From Pseudoprimorskyibacter insulae (lineage in GTDB: Bacteria; Pseudomonadota; Alphaproteobacteria; Rhodobacterales; Rhodobacteraceae), in the NCBI RefSeq assembly GCF_900302505.1, contig NZ_OMOJ01000001.1:434001-498000 (forward strand): DNA of 64,000 nucleotides. The letters are read 5' to 3'. Under the pieces are notes generated by a model that saw nothing but the letters and a program-made list of their open reading frames with translations, was not told the origin of the DNA and ran no database searches. A program made the position numbers and the translations under genes. Of this stretch, positions 28,612 to 37,867 are shown piece by piece (position 1 is the first letter of the stretch; every line of letters begins with the position of its first letter).

Positions 28612-30807
28612 TCAGGCGGCGTTGGCCTTTGCGCCGAAGCGTCCGTAGAAGCTCTGGCTTTTGTTGCTCATATCGCGCAGCAGGGGCGGGCAGGCAAAGC
28701 GGGCCCCGTGCTTTTCGGCCAGCGCGTCACAGCGTTCGGCGGCATAGGGCGAGCCGATGATGTCCAACCACGAGAACGGGCCGCCGGACCACGGTGCAAA
28801 GCCCCAGCCAAGGATCGCGCCCACGTCGCCTTCGCGGATGTCTTCCAGCACGCCTTCTTCCAGCGCACGGACGGCCTCAAGCGATTGCACGAACAGCAGG
28901 CGGTGCTGAACCTCGATCAGGTCGGGCTGAACTTCGGCTTGCGGGTATTGCGCGGCAACGGCAGCAGACAGGCCGGTGCGTTTGCCCTTGTCGTCATAGT
29001 CATAGAAACCCGCATTGGATTTGCGGCCCAGTCGGCCTTGGCCTTCCATCCAGAAGATCACCTCGTCCACCGCGCCGTCGGGATAGGCGTCGCCCATTCC
29101 CGCCTTGGTGGCGCGGGCGATCTTGGCGCCCAGATCAATCGAGGTTTCATCTACCAGCTGTAGCGGGCCCAGCGGCATTCCGACCATCTTGGCGGCATTC
29201 TCGATCAGTGCTGGGGCGATGCCCTCGGCGACCATGCGGATGCCTTCGTTGATGTAGGGAATGATGCAGCGGTTGGCGTAGAAGAACCGCGCGTCATTGA
29301 CCACGATCGGCGTTTTGCGGATCTGGCGCACATAATCGAGCGCTTTGGCCACCGCGCGGTCACCCGTCTGCTTGCCCTTGATGATCTCAACCAGAGCCAT
29401 CCGTTCCACCGGCGAGAAGAAGTGGATGCCGATGAACTGCTCGGGCCGTTTGCTGGCCTTGGCGAGCATCGAGATCGGCAGGGTCGAGGTGTTCGAGGCA
29501 AAGATGCAATCCTCGGGGATCACCGCCTCAACCGCTGCTGTCACCTCGGCTTTGACCTTTGGATCTTCGAACACCGCTTCGATGATCAGATCGGCATCGG
29601 CCAAAGCTGCGTAATCGGTGGTGGCCGTGATCAGGCTGAGGATTTGCTCTTTCTTTTCAGGCGTGGCTTTCTTGCGGGCAATGCCCTTGTCCATGTAGGC
29701 CTCAGCGTAGGCTTTGCCGCGATCTGCCGCTTCCTGTTTTTGGTCGATCAGCACAACCTGCATGCCTGCCTGCGCCGAGACCAGCGCAATGCCTGCGCCC
29801 ATCATGCCTGCGCCCAGGACACCAACCTTTTTGACGCGCTGATCGGGCACGTCGGGGCGGTTTGCGCCTTTCTCCAGCGCCTCTTTGTTGATGAAGAGCG
29901 AACGGATCATCGCGCCCGAGGACGGGTTCATCAGAACATTGGTAAACCAGCGCGCTTCGATCTTGAGCGCGGTGTCGAAATCGACCATCGCGCCTTCGTA
30001 GACCGCCGACAGCATCGCCTTGGCCGCCGGATACACGCCCTTGGTCTTGCCGTTGACCATGGCCGAGGCGCCGACAAAGGTCATGAACCCCGCCGGGTGA
30101 TAGGGCGCGCCGCCGGGCATCTTATAGCCCTTGGCATCCCACGGTTTCACCAGATCGGCGTCTTTGGCGTTCAGCACCCAATCCTTGGCGGCGGTCAGCG
30201 GATCTTCGACAACTTCGTCGATGATGCCCGCCATCTTGGCCTTCTTAGGCTCGCTCATCTTGCCTTCCAGCAGGAAGGGCGATGCGGTCATCGCGCCCAG
30301 CTTGCGCGTCAGCCGGGTGGTGCCGCCTGCGCCGGGGAAGATACCGACCATGATTTCCGGCAGGCCGATCTTGGCCTTGGGATTGTCGGCCGCGAAAATG
30401 CGATGGGTCGACAGTGGAAGTTCCAGCCCGATGCCAAGCGCGGTGCCGGGCAGGGCGGCGGCAATCGGCTTGCCGCCTTTCTTGGTCTTGGGGTCCATGC
30501 CCGCCAGTTCGATTTTGCGCAGCACGCCATGCATCCGCATGATGCCATCGAACAGCCCTTGGGCCGGGTTGTCGCCCGCCATGTCCTTCATCTTGGCGAT
30601 GACGTTCAGGTCCATCCCGCCGGCAAAGCTGTCTTTTCCGCTGGTGATGACAATGCCCTTCACGGCCTCATCGGCCAGCGCATCGTCAATCAGCGCGTCA
30701 ATCTCGGCCAGGCCTTCAAGGCTCAGCACGTTCATCGACTTGCCAGCAATATCCCAAGTGATAACGGCAACGCCGTCGTCGCCTTTGATCATGGTGAAAT
30801 CGGTCAT
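28612..30807 (-). CDS. fadJ: Fatty-acid oxidation alpha subunit: enoyl-CoA hydratase / 3-hydroxyacyl-CoA dehydrogenase
   Basis: A 731-residue bifunctional protein. The N-terminal crotonase domain (about 1-190; GIGLELPLSTHRI, GIFPGAGGTTRL) hydrates enoyl-CoA. The NAD-binding 3-hydroxyacyl-CoA dehydrogenase domain begins near residue 330 (VGVLGAGMMGAGIA) and continues with IHFFSPVERM and the C-terminal repeated helical domain. It partners with the thiolase encoded 21 nt upstream in the same operon, giving the last three steps of beta-oxidation. Confidence 0.95.
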   Translation of the reverse strand: MTDFTMIKGDDGVAVITWDIAGKSMNVLSLEGLAEIDALIDDALADEAVKGIVITSGKDSFAGGMDLNVIAKMKDMAGDNPAQGLFDGIMRMHGVLRKIELAGMDPKTKKGGKPIAAALPGTALGIGLELPLSTHRIFAADNPKAKIGLPEIMVGIFPGAGGTTRLTRKLGAMTASPFLLEGKMSEPKKAKMAGIIDEVVEDPLTAAKDWVLNAKDADLVKPWDAKGYKMPGGAPYHPAGFMTFVGASAMVNGKTKGVYPAAKAMLSAVYEGAMVDFDTALKIEARWFTNVLMNPSSGAMIRSLFINKEALEKGANRPDVPDQRVKKVGVLGAGMMGAGIALVSAQAGMQVVLIDQKQEAADRGKAYAEAYMDKGIARKKATPEKKEQILSLITATTDYAALADADLIIEAVFEDPKVKAEVTAAVEAVIPEDCIFASNTSTLPISMLAKASKRPEQFIGIHFFSPVERMALVEIIKGKQTGDRAVAKALDYVRQIRKTPIVVNDARFFYANRCIIPYINEGIRMVAEGIAPALIENAAKMVGMPLGPLQLVDETSIDLGAKIARATKAGMGDAYPDGAVDEVIFWMEGQGRLGRKSNAGFYDYDDKGKRTGLSAAVAAQYPQAEVQPDLIEVQHRLLFVQSLEAVRALEEGVLEDIREGDVGAILGWGFAPWSGGPFSWLDIIGSPYAAERCDALAEKHGARFACPPLLRDMSNKSQSFYGRFGAKANAA

Positions 30808-30828
30808 TGGTTCAATCTCCGCTCAGGA

Positions 30829-32040
30829 TCAGATGCGTTCGATGATGGTGGCCGCGCCCATGCCGGACGCAATGCACAGCGTGGCAAGGCCAGTGCCTTT
30901 GCCGCTGCGCTCCAGCTCGTCCAGCAGGGTGCCGATGATGATCGCGCCGGTCGCGCCCAGCGGGTGGCCCATCGCGATGGAACCGCCGTTGACGTTGACC
31001 TTGCTGGCATCCACATCGAAGGCCTGCATGAAACGCAGCACGACCGAGGCGAAGGCTTCGTTCACTTCGAACAGGTCGATGTCGCTGATCGACATGCCGC
31101 TGTCCTTCAGGATCTTTTCGGTGACGGGCACAGGGCCGGTCAGCATGATCGTCGGATCGGTGCCGATCTTGGCGGTCGCGCGAATGCGGGCGCGGGGCTT
31201 GAGGCCGTATTGTTCGCCAAATTCCTTGTTGCCGATCAAAACGCCCGCGGCGCCATCCACGATACCCGAGCTGTTGCCCGCGTGGTGGATGTGGTTGATC
31301 CGCTCAAGATGGGGGTATTTCATCAAGGCGACGGCATCGAAACCGGGCATCACTTCGCCCATGTCCTTGAAGCTGGCCTTGAGGCTACCAAGCGCCTGCA
31401 TATCGGTGCCGGGGCGCATGTATTCGTCGTGGTCAAGGATCAGCAGTCCGTTCTGATCCGTCACAGGCACAATCGACTTGGCAAAGCGCTTGTCGGCCCA
31501 GGCCTCAGCCGCGCGGCGCTGCGATTCAACGGCCAGCGCGTCGGCGTCATCGCGGGTGAAGCCGTATTCGGTGGCAATCAGGTCCGCCGAAATACCCTGC
31601 GGGACGAAATAGGTCTCCATCGCAACGCTGGGGTCCACGGCGATTGCCGCACCATCGCTGCCCATGGCCACGCGGCCCATCATCTCAACCCCGCCGGCGA
31701 TATAGGCCATGCCCGCGCCGCCCTTCACTTGGTTGGCGGCAAGGTTCACCGCCTCCATGCCGGATGCGCAGAACCGGTTGATCGCCAGACCGGGGATCGA
31801 CTGATCCAGATCCGAGGCCAGAACCGCAGTGCGCGCAAGGCAACCACCCTGTTCCATGACCTGCGTGACATTGCCCCAGATCACGTCTTCCACGGCGTGG
31901 CCGGTCAGATCGTTGCGCGATTTCAAGGCGTTCAGGATCTGCGAAGACAGGCGCACACTGGTCACTTCGTGCAGCGCGCCGTCCTTGCGCCCCTTGCCGC
32001 GCGGCGTGCGCACGGCGTCATAGATAAAGGCTTCGGTCAT
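30829..32040 (-). CDS. fadA: Acetyl-CoA C-acyltransferase (3-ketoacyl-CoA thiolase)
   Basis: A 403-residue thiolase. The acylated cysteine is C91 in NRFCASGMEAV; the GHPLGATGA histidine motif and the second cysteine in CIASGMGA near the C-terminus complete the active site. As the first gene before fadJ it forms the beta subunit of the beta-oxidation complex. A TTTACGTAAAC-type sequence lies 83-99 bp upstream, matching sequences near the MerR genes. Confidence 0.95.
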   Translation of the reverse strand: MTEAFIYDAVRTPRGKGRKDGALHEVTSVRLSSQILNALKSRNDLTGHAVEDVIWGNVTQVMEQGGCLARTAVLASDLDQSIPGLAINRFCASGMEAVNLAANQVKGGAGMAYIAGGVEMMGRVAMGSDGAAIAVDPSVAMETYFVPQGISADLIATEYGFTRDDADALAVESQRRAAEAWADKRFAKSIVPVTDQNGLLILDHDEYMRPGTDMQALGSLKASFKDMGEVMPGFDAVALMKYPHLERINHIHHAGNSSGIVDGAAGVLIGNKEFGEQYGLKPRARIRATAKIGTDPTIMLTGPVPVTEKILKDSGMSISDIDLFEVNEAFASVVLRFMQAFDVDASKVNVNGGSIAMGHPLGATGAIIIGTLLDELERSGKGTGLATLCIASGMGAATIIERI

Positions 32041-32122
32041 GGTATGTCCTTCGTCGGATCGAATGGGTTGCCCTACAGGTGGGGCATCATCGCTGAGTCA
32101 CGCAAGGGTGACGTGGCGGCGT

Positions 32123-32139
32123 TTTACGTAAACTCCGTA
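32123..32139 (-). promoter_or_regulatory. TTACGT-type operator upstream of the thiolase-fadJ operon
   Basis: TTTACGTAAACTCCGTA resembles the palindrome TTACGT-TT-ACGTAA found upstream of the MerR gene at 36804-36817. Position in the thiolase promoter region suggests control by one of the two MerR proteins. Confidence 0.5.
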
Positions 32140-32164
32140 GCGTCACGAAACGCCGCCTGCCTGC

Positions 32165-32803
32165 TTAGGCCCGATCCGACGGATTGCCCGGCATCAGGTC
32201 ATACGGGGCCTTCCAGCCGGGCAGGGCGCTGACATTGCCAAGCCAGCGGTCGATGTTCGGCCAATCGGCGCGGTCAAAACCAAAGGGCTCGGGGTGATAG
32301 AGGTATCCGCAGCAGGTCATGTCGGCATTGGTCAGCCCGTCGCCCACGATCCAGTCTCGGCCCTTCAAGTGATTGTCGAGCACCTGATACGCCGATTTGA
32401 GCCGCCCTTGGTTAAAGGCAATCACTTCTTGCGGGCGCTTATCCTCGGGGATGAAGTTCATCAGGAAACGGGTCATCCCTGCCATTGACGACAGCTTGTG
32501 ATTGTCCCACAGAACCCAGCGCAAAACCTCTAGCTTTTCCTCGGGGCTCGTGCCGCCGTGCTTGCCGGTCTTGTCGCTGATATATTGCTGGATCACGCCG
32601 GACTGCGAAAGCTTCACATCGCCGTCGATCATCACAGGCGCTTCGCCCATTTCGTTCACCTCGGCGCGGTATTCCGGCGAGCGGGTCTGGCCGTTGAAGA
32701 AGTCGACAAACACCGGCTCCCACTCAAGGCCAGAGAATTGCAGCGCCAGCGCCGCCTTGTAGCTGTGTCCGCTTTCGCCAAAGCAATGCAGTTTGATGGT
32801 CAT
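32165..32803 (-). CDS. Glutathione S-transferase family protein
   Basis: A 212-residue GST. The N-terminal thioredoxin-like domain (about 1-80; KLHCFGESGHSYKAALAL and the cis-Pro stretch EAPVMIDGDVKLSQSGVI) is followed by an all-helical C-terminal domain with the N-capping motif LTNADM. The start at 32803 is preceded by GGGAGA; longer frames run into repeat sequence. Position inside the beta-oxidation block suggests removal of reactive acyl or enoyl intermediates, but the substrate is unknown. Confidence 0.9.
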   Translation of the reverse strand: MTIKLHCFGESGHSYKAALALQFSGLEWEPVFVDFFNGQTRSPEYRAEVNEMGEAPVMIDGDVKLSQSGVIQQYISDKTGKHGGTSPEEKLEVLRWVLWDNHKLSSMAGMTRFLMNFIPEDKRPQEVIAFNQGRLKSAYQVLDNHLKGRDWIVGDGLTNADMTCCGYLYHPEPFGFDRADWPNIDRWLGNVSALPGWKAPYDLMPGNPSDRA

Positions 32804-32843
32804 GAGCCGTCTCCCGAAAGGCTGATTGTTTAGGGGGTAGAGT

Positions 32844-32874
32844 GCGTATTTTTGAAGAGAAGAAGCAAGGGACG
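32844..32874 (+). repeat. Dispersed intergenic repeat, family A, copy 2
   Basis: GCGTATTTTT then GAAGAGAAGAAGCAAGGGACG. Together with the inverted copy at 33018-33050 it flanks a non-coding stretch of about 145 bp between the LCAD gene and the GST gene. Confidence 0.7.
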
Positions 32875-33017
32875 CGCTTCTCGATTCACCTGACATTAAC
32901 TTTAGCGGTCCAGTTTTGAACTGCGGTACAGGCGGGCGCGCCGATGGCCGTAAGAGGAGAAGCCTCGCCGTCCCGCCTCGATGGGTCAACTCAGGTCGGG
33001 CCGGATGGCGGGGCGGA

Positions 33018-33050
33018 CCGTCCCCTGCTTCTTCTCTTTCTCAAATACGC
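33018..33050 (-). repeat. Dispersed intergenic repeat, family A, copy 3
   Basis: Read on the minus strand: GCGTATTT, GAG, AAAGAGAAGAAGCAGGGG, ACGG. As in copy 1, it begins right after the T-tract of a terminator (33050-33080), here that of the acyl-CoA dehydrogenase gene. Confidence 0.75.
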
Positions 33051-33080
33051 AAAAACAACGGCGCCGCCGGGGGCGCCGTT
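33050..33080 (-). terminator. Rho-independent terminator of the acyl-CoA dehydrogenase operon
   Basis: Stem AACGGCGCC / GGCGCCGTT (33057-33080) with a 6-nt loop. On the minus strand it is followed by GTTTTTGCG. It has the same stem sequence as the terminator at 1302-1323. Confidence 0.9.
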
Positions 33081-33086
33081 TGCAGA

Positions 33087-34226
33087 TTAAAGATTGCGGG
33101 CGATCAGTTCCTTCATGATCTCGTTCGTGCCGCCGTAGATCCGCTGCACGCGGGCGTCGGTCCACATTTCGGCCACCGCGTATTCCTGCATGAACCCATA
33201 GCCGCCGTGCAGTTGCAGGCACTCGTCCAGCACTTCGCCTTGGGTGTCCGACAGCCAGTATTTGCACATCGCCGCCTTTTCGACCGTCAGTTCACCGCGC
33301 AGATGTTCGGTAATGCATTCGTCAAGGAAGGCACGGGCGATGGTCAGCTTGGTTTTGCACTCGGCCAGTTTGAAGCGCGTGTTCTGGAACTGGGTCAGCG
33401 GACCGCCAAAGGCTTGGCGTTCCTTGCAATAGGCGATGGTGCGTTCCACCGCCCCTTGCATCGCGCCGACCGCGCCGCAGCCGATGATCAGGCGCTCTTG
33501 CGGCAATTGCTTCATCATCTGATAGAAGCCTTGACCCTCTTCGCCGCCCAGCAGGTTTTCCGGCGGGATCTCGACATTGTCGAAGAACAGCTCGGACGTA
33601 TCCGCCGCGTGCATGCCGATTTTGTCCAGGTTGCGGCCGCGCTGGAAACCCTCGGCCTCGTCGGTTTCCACCACGATCAGCGAAGTGCCTTTGGAGCCGA
33701 GCGACGGGTCGGTCTTGGCGGCCACGATGATCAGGTTGGCGTGCTGGCCGTTGGTGATAAAGGTCTTTTGGCCAGTCAGGCGATAGGCGTTGCCGTCCTT
33801 GATCGCGCGGGTCTTGATCGCCTGCACGTCCGATCCGCCCGAAGGTTCGGTCATCGCCAATGCGCCAACCAACTCGCCCGAGATCATCTTGGGCAGCCAG
33901 CGCTGTTTTTGTTCTTCGGTGCCATAGGCCAGCACGTAGTGGGATACGATGCCGGAATGAATGCCTTGGCCCCAACTGGCCAGATTGGCGCGGCTGGCCT
34001 CCATCAAGATCACGGCTTCGTGGCCGAAATCGCCGCCCACACCGCCGTATTCCTCGGGGATAGACGGACACAGCAGGCCAAGCGCGCCGGACTCTTGCCA
34101 TGTCTCGCGGTCCATCTGGCCTTGGCTGCGCCATTTGTCGAATTTCGGTGCCCATTCATCGTTGATGAATTTGGCGGTCATCTCGGCGAGCATCTGATGC
34201 TCGTCGGTCATCCATGTGGATCGCAT
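33087..34226 (-). CDS. Acyl-CoA dehydrogenase, LCAD/IVD-type active site
   Basis: A 379-residue flavoprotein dehydrogenase catalysing the first step of beta-oxidation, with FAD signature [14 protein letters not shown] near 123-136. The C-terminal motif is IYGGTNEIM, with Gly where medium-chain enzymes have the catalytic Glu. Instead E244 in LPQERL matches the helix-G glutamate of long-chain and isovaleryl-CoA dehydrogenases. This points to long-chain or branched substrates. It lies 24 nt after the small RHH-like gene and ends the operon at a strong terminator. Confidence 0.93.
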   Translation of the reverse strand: MRSTWMTDEHQMLAEMTAKFINDEWAPKFDKWRSQGQMDRETWQESGALGLLCPSIPEEYGGVGGDFGHEAVILMEASRANLASWGQGIHSGIVSHYVLAYGTEEQKQRWLPKMISGELVGALAMTEPSGGSDVQAIKTRAIKDGNAYRLTGQKTFITNGQHANLIIVAAKTDPSLGSKGTSLIVVETDEAEGFQRGRNLDKIGMHAADTSELFFDNVEIPPENLLGGEEGQGFYQMMKQLPQERLIIGCGAVGAMQGAVERTIAYCKERQAFGGPLTQFQNTRFKLAECKTKLTIARAFLDECITEHLRGELTVEKAAMCKYWLSDTQGEVLDECLQLHGGYGFMQEYAVAEMWTDARVQRIYGGTNEIMKELIARNL

Positions 34227-34250
34227 AGGGCCTCCCGTCCCGTTGCGCCG

Positions 34251-34463
34251 TCAGCGTTTGCGCGCCTCAAGCTCAGCGTTGAAAAGCCTCAGCCGGTGGC
34301 TCAGGCTGTCCTCATTGGTCACACTGGACCAGTTCTCAAAGAGAAAGCTCAGGGCCTCGCCTTCATCCAGCCCGGCCTCCTGCGCGAAGCTGCGCAGGCG
34401 GCGATAGGCTTCCTCGGTCATGCCGAGATTGACGCGCCGGGTCAGGCGAAAGCGTTTGGGCAC
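34251..34463 (-). CDS. Small RHH-like DNA-binding or adaptor protein
   Basis: A 70-residue basic protein. The strand-like N-terminus RFRLTRRVNLGMT is followed by two helices (EEAYRRLRSFAQEAGLDEGEALSFLFENW), the order of a ribbon-helix-helix (MetJ/Arc) fold. It sits between two acyl-CoA dehydrogenase genes, 50 nt and 24 nt from them, in the same orientation and apparently the same operon. Function unknown; a local repressor is possible. Confidence 0.75.
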   Translation of the reverse strand: MPKRFRLTRRVNLGMTEEAYRRLRSFAQEAGLDEGEALSFLFENWSSVTNEDSLSHRLRLFNAELEARKR

Positions 34464-34513
34464 GGGGCTCCTCCGATCAGATCAGGTTGGGTGGGCATGT
34501 GCCCACCGTCCCC

Positions 34514-36295
34514 TTAAAACTGGTCGGCGTCCAGCGACATCACCGGATCGGCTCCGCTTTCGATGCGGGCCAGATGCGTTTTTGTGGCCGGAAGCTGACG
34601 TGCCATATAGTAAGCGCCGGTTTTCAGCTTGGTCTCATAGAACGCTGCGTCAGAGGCGCCGTTTTTCAGCGCGTCTTCGGCAGCGACGGCCATCTTGGCC
34701 CACATCAGGCCAAGGCAGACATGGCCAAACATGTGCATGAAATCATAGCTGCCCGACAGCGCGGCATTGGGGTTCTTCATACCGTTCTGCATAAAGAACA
34801 TGCCCGCGGCTTGCAGATCCTTGGAGGCCGCTTTCAGCGGTTCGCGGAACTGCGCGTCGAACGTCTCAGACCGGCCTTTGGTTTCCTTGATGAAGTCCGT
34901 CACCAGCGAGAAGAAGGCCATGACGTGCTTACCGCCGTCCTGGGCCAGCTTGCGGCCCACCAGATCCAGCGCCTGAACGCCGTTGGCGCCTTCATAGATC
35001 ATGGTGATCCGGGCATCGCGGGCATATTGCGACATGCCCCATTCTTCGATGTAGCCGTGGCCACCATAGATCTGCTGGGCCTGAATGGCCATTTCAAAGC
35101 CCTTGTCGGTCAGGAAGCCTTTGATAACCGGGGTCAGCAGCGACACCAGACCGTCGGCGGCTTTGTCATCGTTCAGATGCGCTTGGTCGATCAGATGCGC
35201 GCCCCATAGGGTGAAGGCCCGCGCCCCTTCGACAAAGCTTTTCTGGTCCATCAGGTTGCGGCGAATGTCGGGGTGCACGATCAGGGGATCGGCCGGGCCT
35301 TCGGGGTTTTTGACGCCGGTGACATCGCGGCCCTGAAGGCGGTCTTTGGCATAGGCCAAGGCGTTCTGATAGGCCAGTTCGGCCTGCGAATAGCCCTGAA
35401 GACCAACGCCCAGACGCGCTTCGTTCATCATGGTGAACATGGCGCGCATGCCTTTGTGGGCCTCGCCCAGCAGATATCCGGTCGCCTCGTCATAGTTCAT
35501 GACGCAGGTGGCATTGCCGTGAATGCCCATTTTCTCTTCGATCTTGCCGACGGACACACCGTTGCGGTCGCCAAGGCTGCCGTCTTCATTCACCATGAAC
35601 TTGGGCACGATGAACAGCGACACGCCCTTGATGCCATCGGGGCCACCGGGGATTTTGGCCAGCACCAGATGGATCACGTTTTCCGACAGGTCATGATCGC
35701 CCGCCGAGATGAAAATCTTCTGCCCGGTGATCTTGTACGACCCGTCCGCCTGCGGGACGGCCTTGGTGCGCATCAAGCCCAGATCGGTGCCACAATGCGG
35801 TTCAGTCAGGTTCATGGTGCCGGTCCACTGGCACGACACCATATTGGGCAGGTATTTGGCCTTCTGTTCATCCGAGCCATGCGCATGGATCGCCGAATAG
35901 GCACCATGGGTCAGGCCCTGATACATGTTGAAGGCCATATTGGAGGAGGCCAGAATTTCGCTGATGGCAATCGCCATCAAGTACGGCAGGCCCTGGCCAC
36001 CGTATTCGGGATCACAGTCCAGCGCGGTCCAGCCGCCTTCCTTGACCAGTTCAAAGGCTTCCTTGAAGCCCTTGGGGGTGCGGACCACGCCGTTTTCAAA
36101 GTGACACCCTTCGGTGTCACCCACCGCGTTGAGGGGGAAAAGTACATCTGAGGCCAGCTTGCCCGCTTCTTCCAGAACGGCGGCGGTAAAGCTTTCGTCC
36201 AGTTCATCATAGCCCGGCACTTGCGCCTGGCTGGCTTTGAGAACGTCATGAAGAACGAATTGCATGTCCTTCGTGGGGGCGGTGTAGCTGGGCAT
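34514..36295 (-). CDS. Acyl-CoA dehydrogenase, long form (DmdC-like)
   Basis: A 593-residue acyl-CoA dehydrogenase of the extended class that includes DmdC (methylmercaptopropionyl-CoA dehydrogenase). Features: N-terminal extension MPSYTAP..., FAD motif [32 protein letters not shown], catalytic Glu in the medium-chain position ([18 protein letters not shown]) and a C-terminal helical extension of about 150 residues. It follows a MerR gene by 30 nt. The substrate could be methylmercaptopropionyl-CoA or ordinary medium-chain acyl-CoA; the DmdB-like ligase at 25.7 kb makes the first worth testing. Confidence 0.92.
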   Translation of the reverse strand: MPSYTAPTKDMQFVLHDVLKASQAQVPGYDELDESFTAAVLEEAGKLASDVLFPLNAVGDTEGCHFENGVVRTPKGFKEAFELVKEGGWTALDCDPEYGGQGLPYLMAIAISEILASSNMAFNMYQGLTHGAYSAIHAHGSDEQKAKYLPNMVSCQWTGTMNLTEPHCGTDLGLMRTKAVPQADGSYKITGQKIFISAGDHDLSENVIHLVLAKIPGGPDGIKGVSLFIVPKFMVNEDGSLGDRNGVSVGKIEEKMGIHGNATCVMNYDEATGYLLGEAHKGMRAMFTMMNEARLGVGLQGYSQAELAYQNALAYAKDRLQGRDVTGVKNPEGPADPLIVHPDIRRNLMDQKSFVEGARAFTLWGAHLIDQAHLNDDKAADGLVSLLTPVIKGFLTDKGFEMAIQAQQIYGGHGYIEEWGMSQYARDARITMIYEGANGVQALDLVGRKLAQDGGKHVMAFFSLVTDFIKETKGRSETFDAQFREPLKAASKDLQAAGMFFMQNGMKNPNAALSGSYDFMHMFGHVCLGLMWAKMAVAAEDALKNGASDAAFYETKLKTGAYYMARQLPATKTHLARIESGADPVMSLDADQF

Positions 36296-36325
36296 ATGCT
36301 GTGCTCCTCTGTGCGAGGCCGCGAC

Positions 36326-36730
36326 TTACTCTGCGGCCCGCTGTGGTTGCGTCAATGAGGTGATCATCTTTTCACCCCACTTCATCTGTTCTTTCAGCTC
36401 GTCGATGGCTGCGTTCAGCTCATCGCGTTGCTTTTCCATATCTGACAGACGGTCCTGCGCGATTTCATAGGTGCGGCGCAGCTGGGTCTGCTGTTGGTCG
36501 CCCATATGATAGAGGTCCAGAAGCTGACGAATTTCTTCCAGGCTAAAGCCGAACCGCTTACCCCGCAGGATCAGCTTCAAACGGGCCCGGTCCCGTTTCG
36601 TGAACAGCCGCTTTTGGCCTTCGCGAATGGGGAACAGCAGCTCTTTGCTCTCGTAAAAGCGCAATGTACGGGGTGTCACATCGAACACATCGCACATCTC
36701 GCGAATTGTCATTAATCTGTCTTCCGTCAT
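36326..36730 (-). CDS. MerR family regulator of the acyl-CoA dehydrogenase operon
   Basis: A 134-residue MerR-type protein. It has a winged HTH (about 6-70; MTIREMCDVFDVTPRTLRFYESKELL) and a coiled-coil dimerisation helix (about 80-115), and lacks a long effector domain. The genes around it are for beta-oxidation, so it probably acts like LiuR-type MerR regulators of acyl-CoA catabolism. A perfect TTACGT-TT-ACGTAA palindrome lies 74 bp upstream, suggesting autoregulation. Confidence 0.92.
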   Translation of the reverse strand: MTEDRLMTIREMCDVFDVTPRTLRFYESKELLFPIREGQKRLFTKRDRARLKLILRGKRFGFSLEEIRQLLDLYHMGDQQQTQLRRTYEIAQDRLSDMEKQRDELNAAIDELKEQMKWGEKMITSLTQPQRAAE

Positions 36731-36803
36731 GGCATGTAGCCCCTTGTCCTATGAAGAATGTGGGGCAGAACTGTCGATCTGGCCTCATCCTTACAATGGG
36801 AAT

Positions 36804-36817
36804 TTACGTTTACGTAA
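36804..36817 (-). promoter_or_regulatory. Palindromic MerR (LiuR-type) operator
   Basis: TTACGT-TT-ACGTAA is a perfect 6-bp inverted repeat; further ACGTAA half-sites occur at 36845-36850 and 36860-36865. This resembles the TTACG-rich motifs attributed to LiuR-type MerR regulators. A related site lies upstream of the thiolase gene. Confidence 0.6.
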
Positions 36818-36951
36818 CTTAGACGCTGCGTCACATTCAGATTGACGTAAGATCAAGCAACGTAAAGCCGCATCCCTCGCAATTTTCTTTCTAAGCGCTT
36901 TGGAAGCGTGATTGGACCAGAGTACGGTATACCTTACCTAGGGTTGAGCCC

Positions 36952-37332
36952 TTACTTGGATGCGAGGGAATCAGCCGTATCGTCGCGCAATGTCTGAAGC
37001 TCAGCCATGGCCTCGTCGATCTGACGACGCTGGTCGGCCAGCTCGGCCAATTGGCGATCTGCCATTTTGACCCATGCCTTCATCTGAGCTTCGGTGCCTT
37101 CGTTCTCATAGATCAAAAGCCATTGCCGAATTTCTTCGAGTTGGAAGCCGAACTTACGCCCCCGCAGGATCAGCGTCATGCGGGCACATTCGCGCGGGCC
37201 GTAAAACCGTGCGCGGCCATCCCGTTCGGGCTGAAGCAACTCGATATACTCGTAATACCGAAGAGTCCGAGGCGTCACGTCGAACTTGGCGCACATTTCC
37301 TTGAAGGTCAGTTTTTGGCCGGTGTCCGTCAT
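36952..37332 (-). CDS. Second MerR family regulator
   Basis: A 126-residue MerR protein with HTH (LTFKEMCAKFDVTPRTLRYYEYIELLQP) and coiled coil. It is clearly paralogous to the regulator 221 bp downstream (shared EMC-FDVTPRTLR-YE core, LILRG+KFGF-LEEIRQ). The start at 37332 has AAGGAG 10 nt upstream; an ATG at 37341 lies too close to that site. The two proteins could heteroregulate the same TTACGT-type sites. Confidence 0.9.
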   Translation of the reverse strand: MTDTGQKLTFKEMCAKFDVTPRTLRYYEYIELLQPERDGRARFYGPRECARMTLILRGRKFGFQLEEIRQWLLIYENEGTEAQMKAWVKMADRQLAELADQRRQIDEAMAELQTLRDDTADSLASK

Positions 37333-37444
37333 GTGTCTCATTCTCCTTGTCCGAGAACCTAAAACCAAGTTGACGGGTGGGCAACAGGGCGGTTGCGGTT
37401 CTGAGGCGAACCAGCGCATAAATATCTCAAGATATGAGGTTCCC

Positions 37445-37864
37445 ATGACCGCAGACAAAGCGCGCATCGCCCGCCAGTTCATCGAATTGATCCCGCATGC
37501 CAAGGCGCTGGGCATGTCCATCACCGAAATCGGCGATGGCATCGCGGAAATCACCATGCCCTATGACCCGCGTCTTGTGGGCGATCCAAAATCCGGCGTG
37601 ATTCACGGCGGCGCGGTGTCGACCCTGATGGACACAACCAGCGGCGCATCGGTCATGAGCCATCCTGCCTCGCCCGCAGGGACCGCGACGATTGACCTGC
37701 GCATCGATTATATGCGCGCCGCCACCCCCGGTCAGGCCATCACGGCCCGCGCAACCTGCCATCACGTGACGCGCTCGGTCGCCTTCGTGCACGCGGTTGC
37801 CTTTGACGATGATCGCGAAAACCCCGTGGCCACCGGCACCGGCACCTTCACGGTTGAGGGATAA
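37445..37864 (+). CDS. PaaI-type hotdog thioesterase
   Basis: A 139-residue hotdog-fold protein with the PaaI signature VIHGGAVSTLMDTTSGA (HGG plus catalytic Asp) and the IDLRIDYMRAA strand. It probably hydrolyses acyl- or aryl-CoA thioesters. The start at 37445 gives MTADKARIARQF. It is the first of a three-gene unit: a second hotdog gene follows after 3 nt, and that one overlaps a MATE exporter. Confidence 0.92.
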   Translation: MTADKARIARQFIELIPHAKALGMSITEIGDGIAEITMPYDPRLVGDPKSGVIHGGAVSTLMDTTSGASVMSHPASPAGTATIDLRIDYMRAATPGQAITARATCHHVTRSVAFVHAVAFDDDRENPVATGTGTFTVEG

Positions 37865-37867
37865 GAC

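Noticed and set aside
29422-32232. 936-codon open frame on the plus strand opposite fadJ and fadA
   Set aside because: It is a high-GC shadow frame: the opposite strand encodes complete, motif-rich FadJ and FadA, whereas this translation is His/Gly/Arg-rich without any domain.
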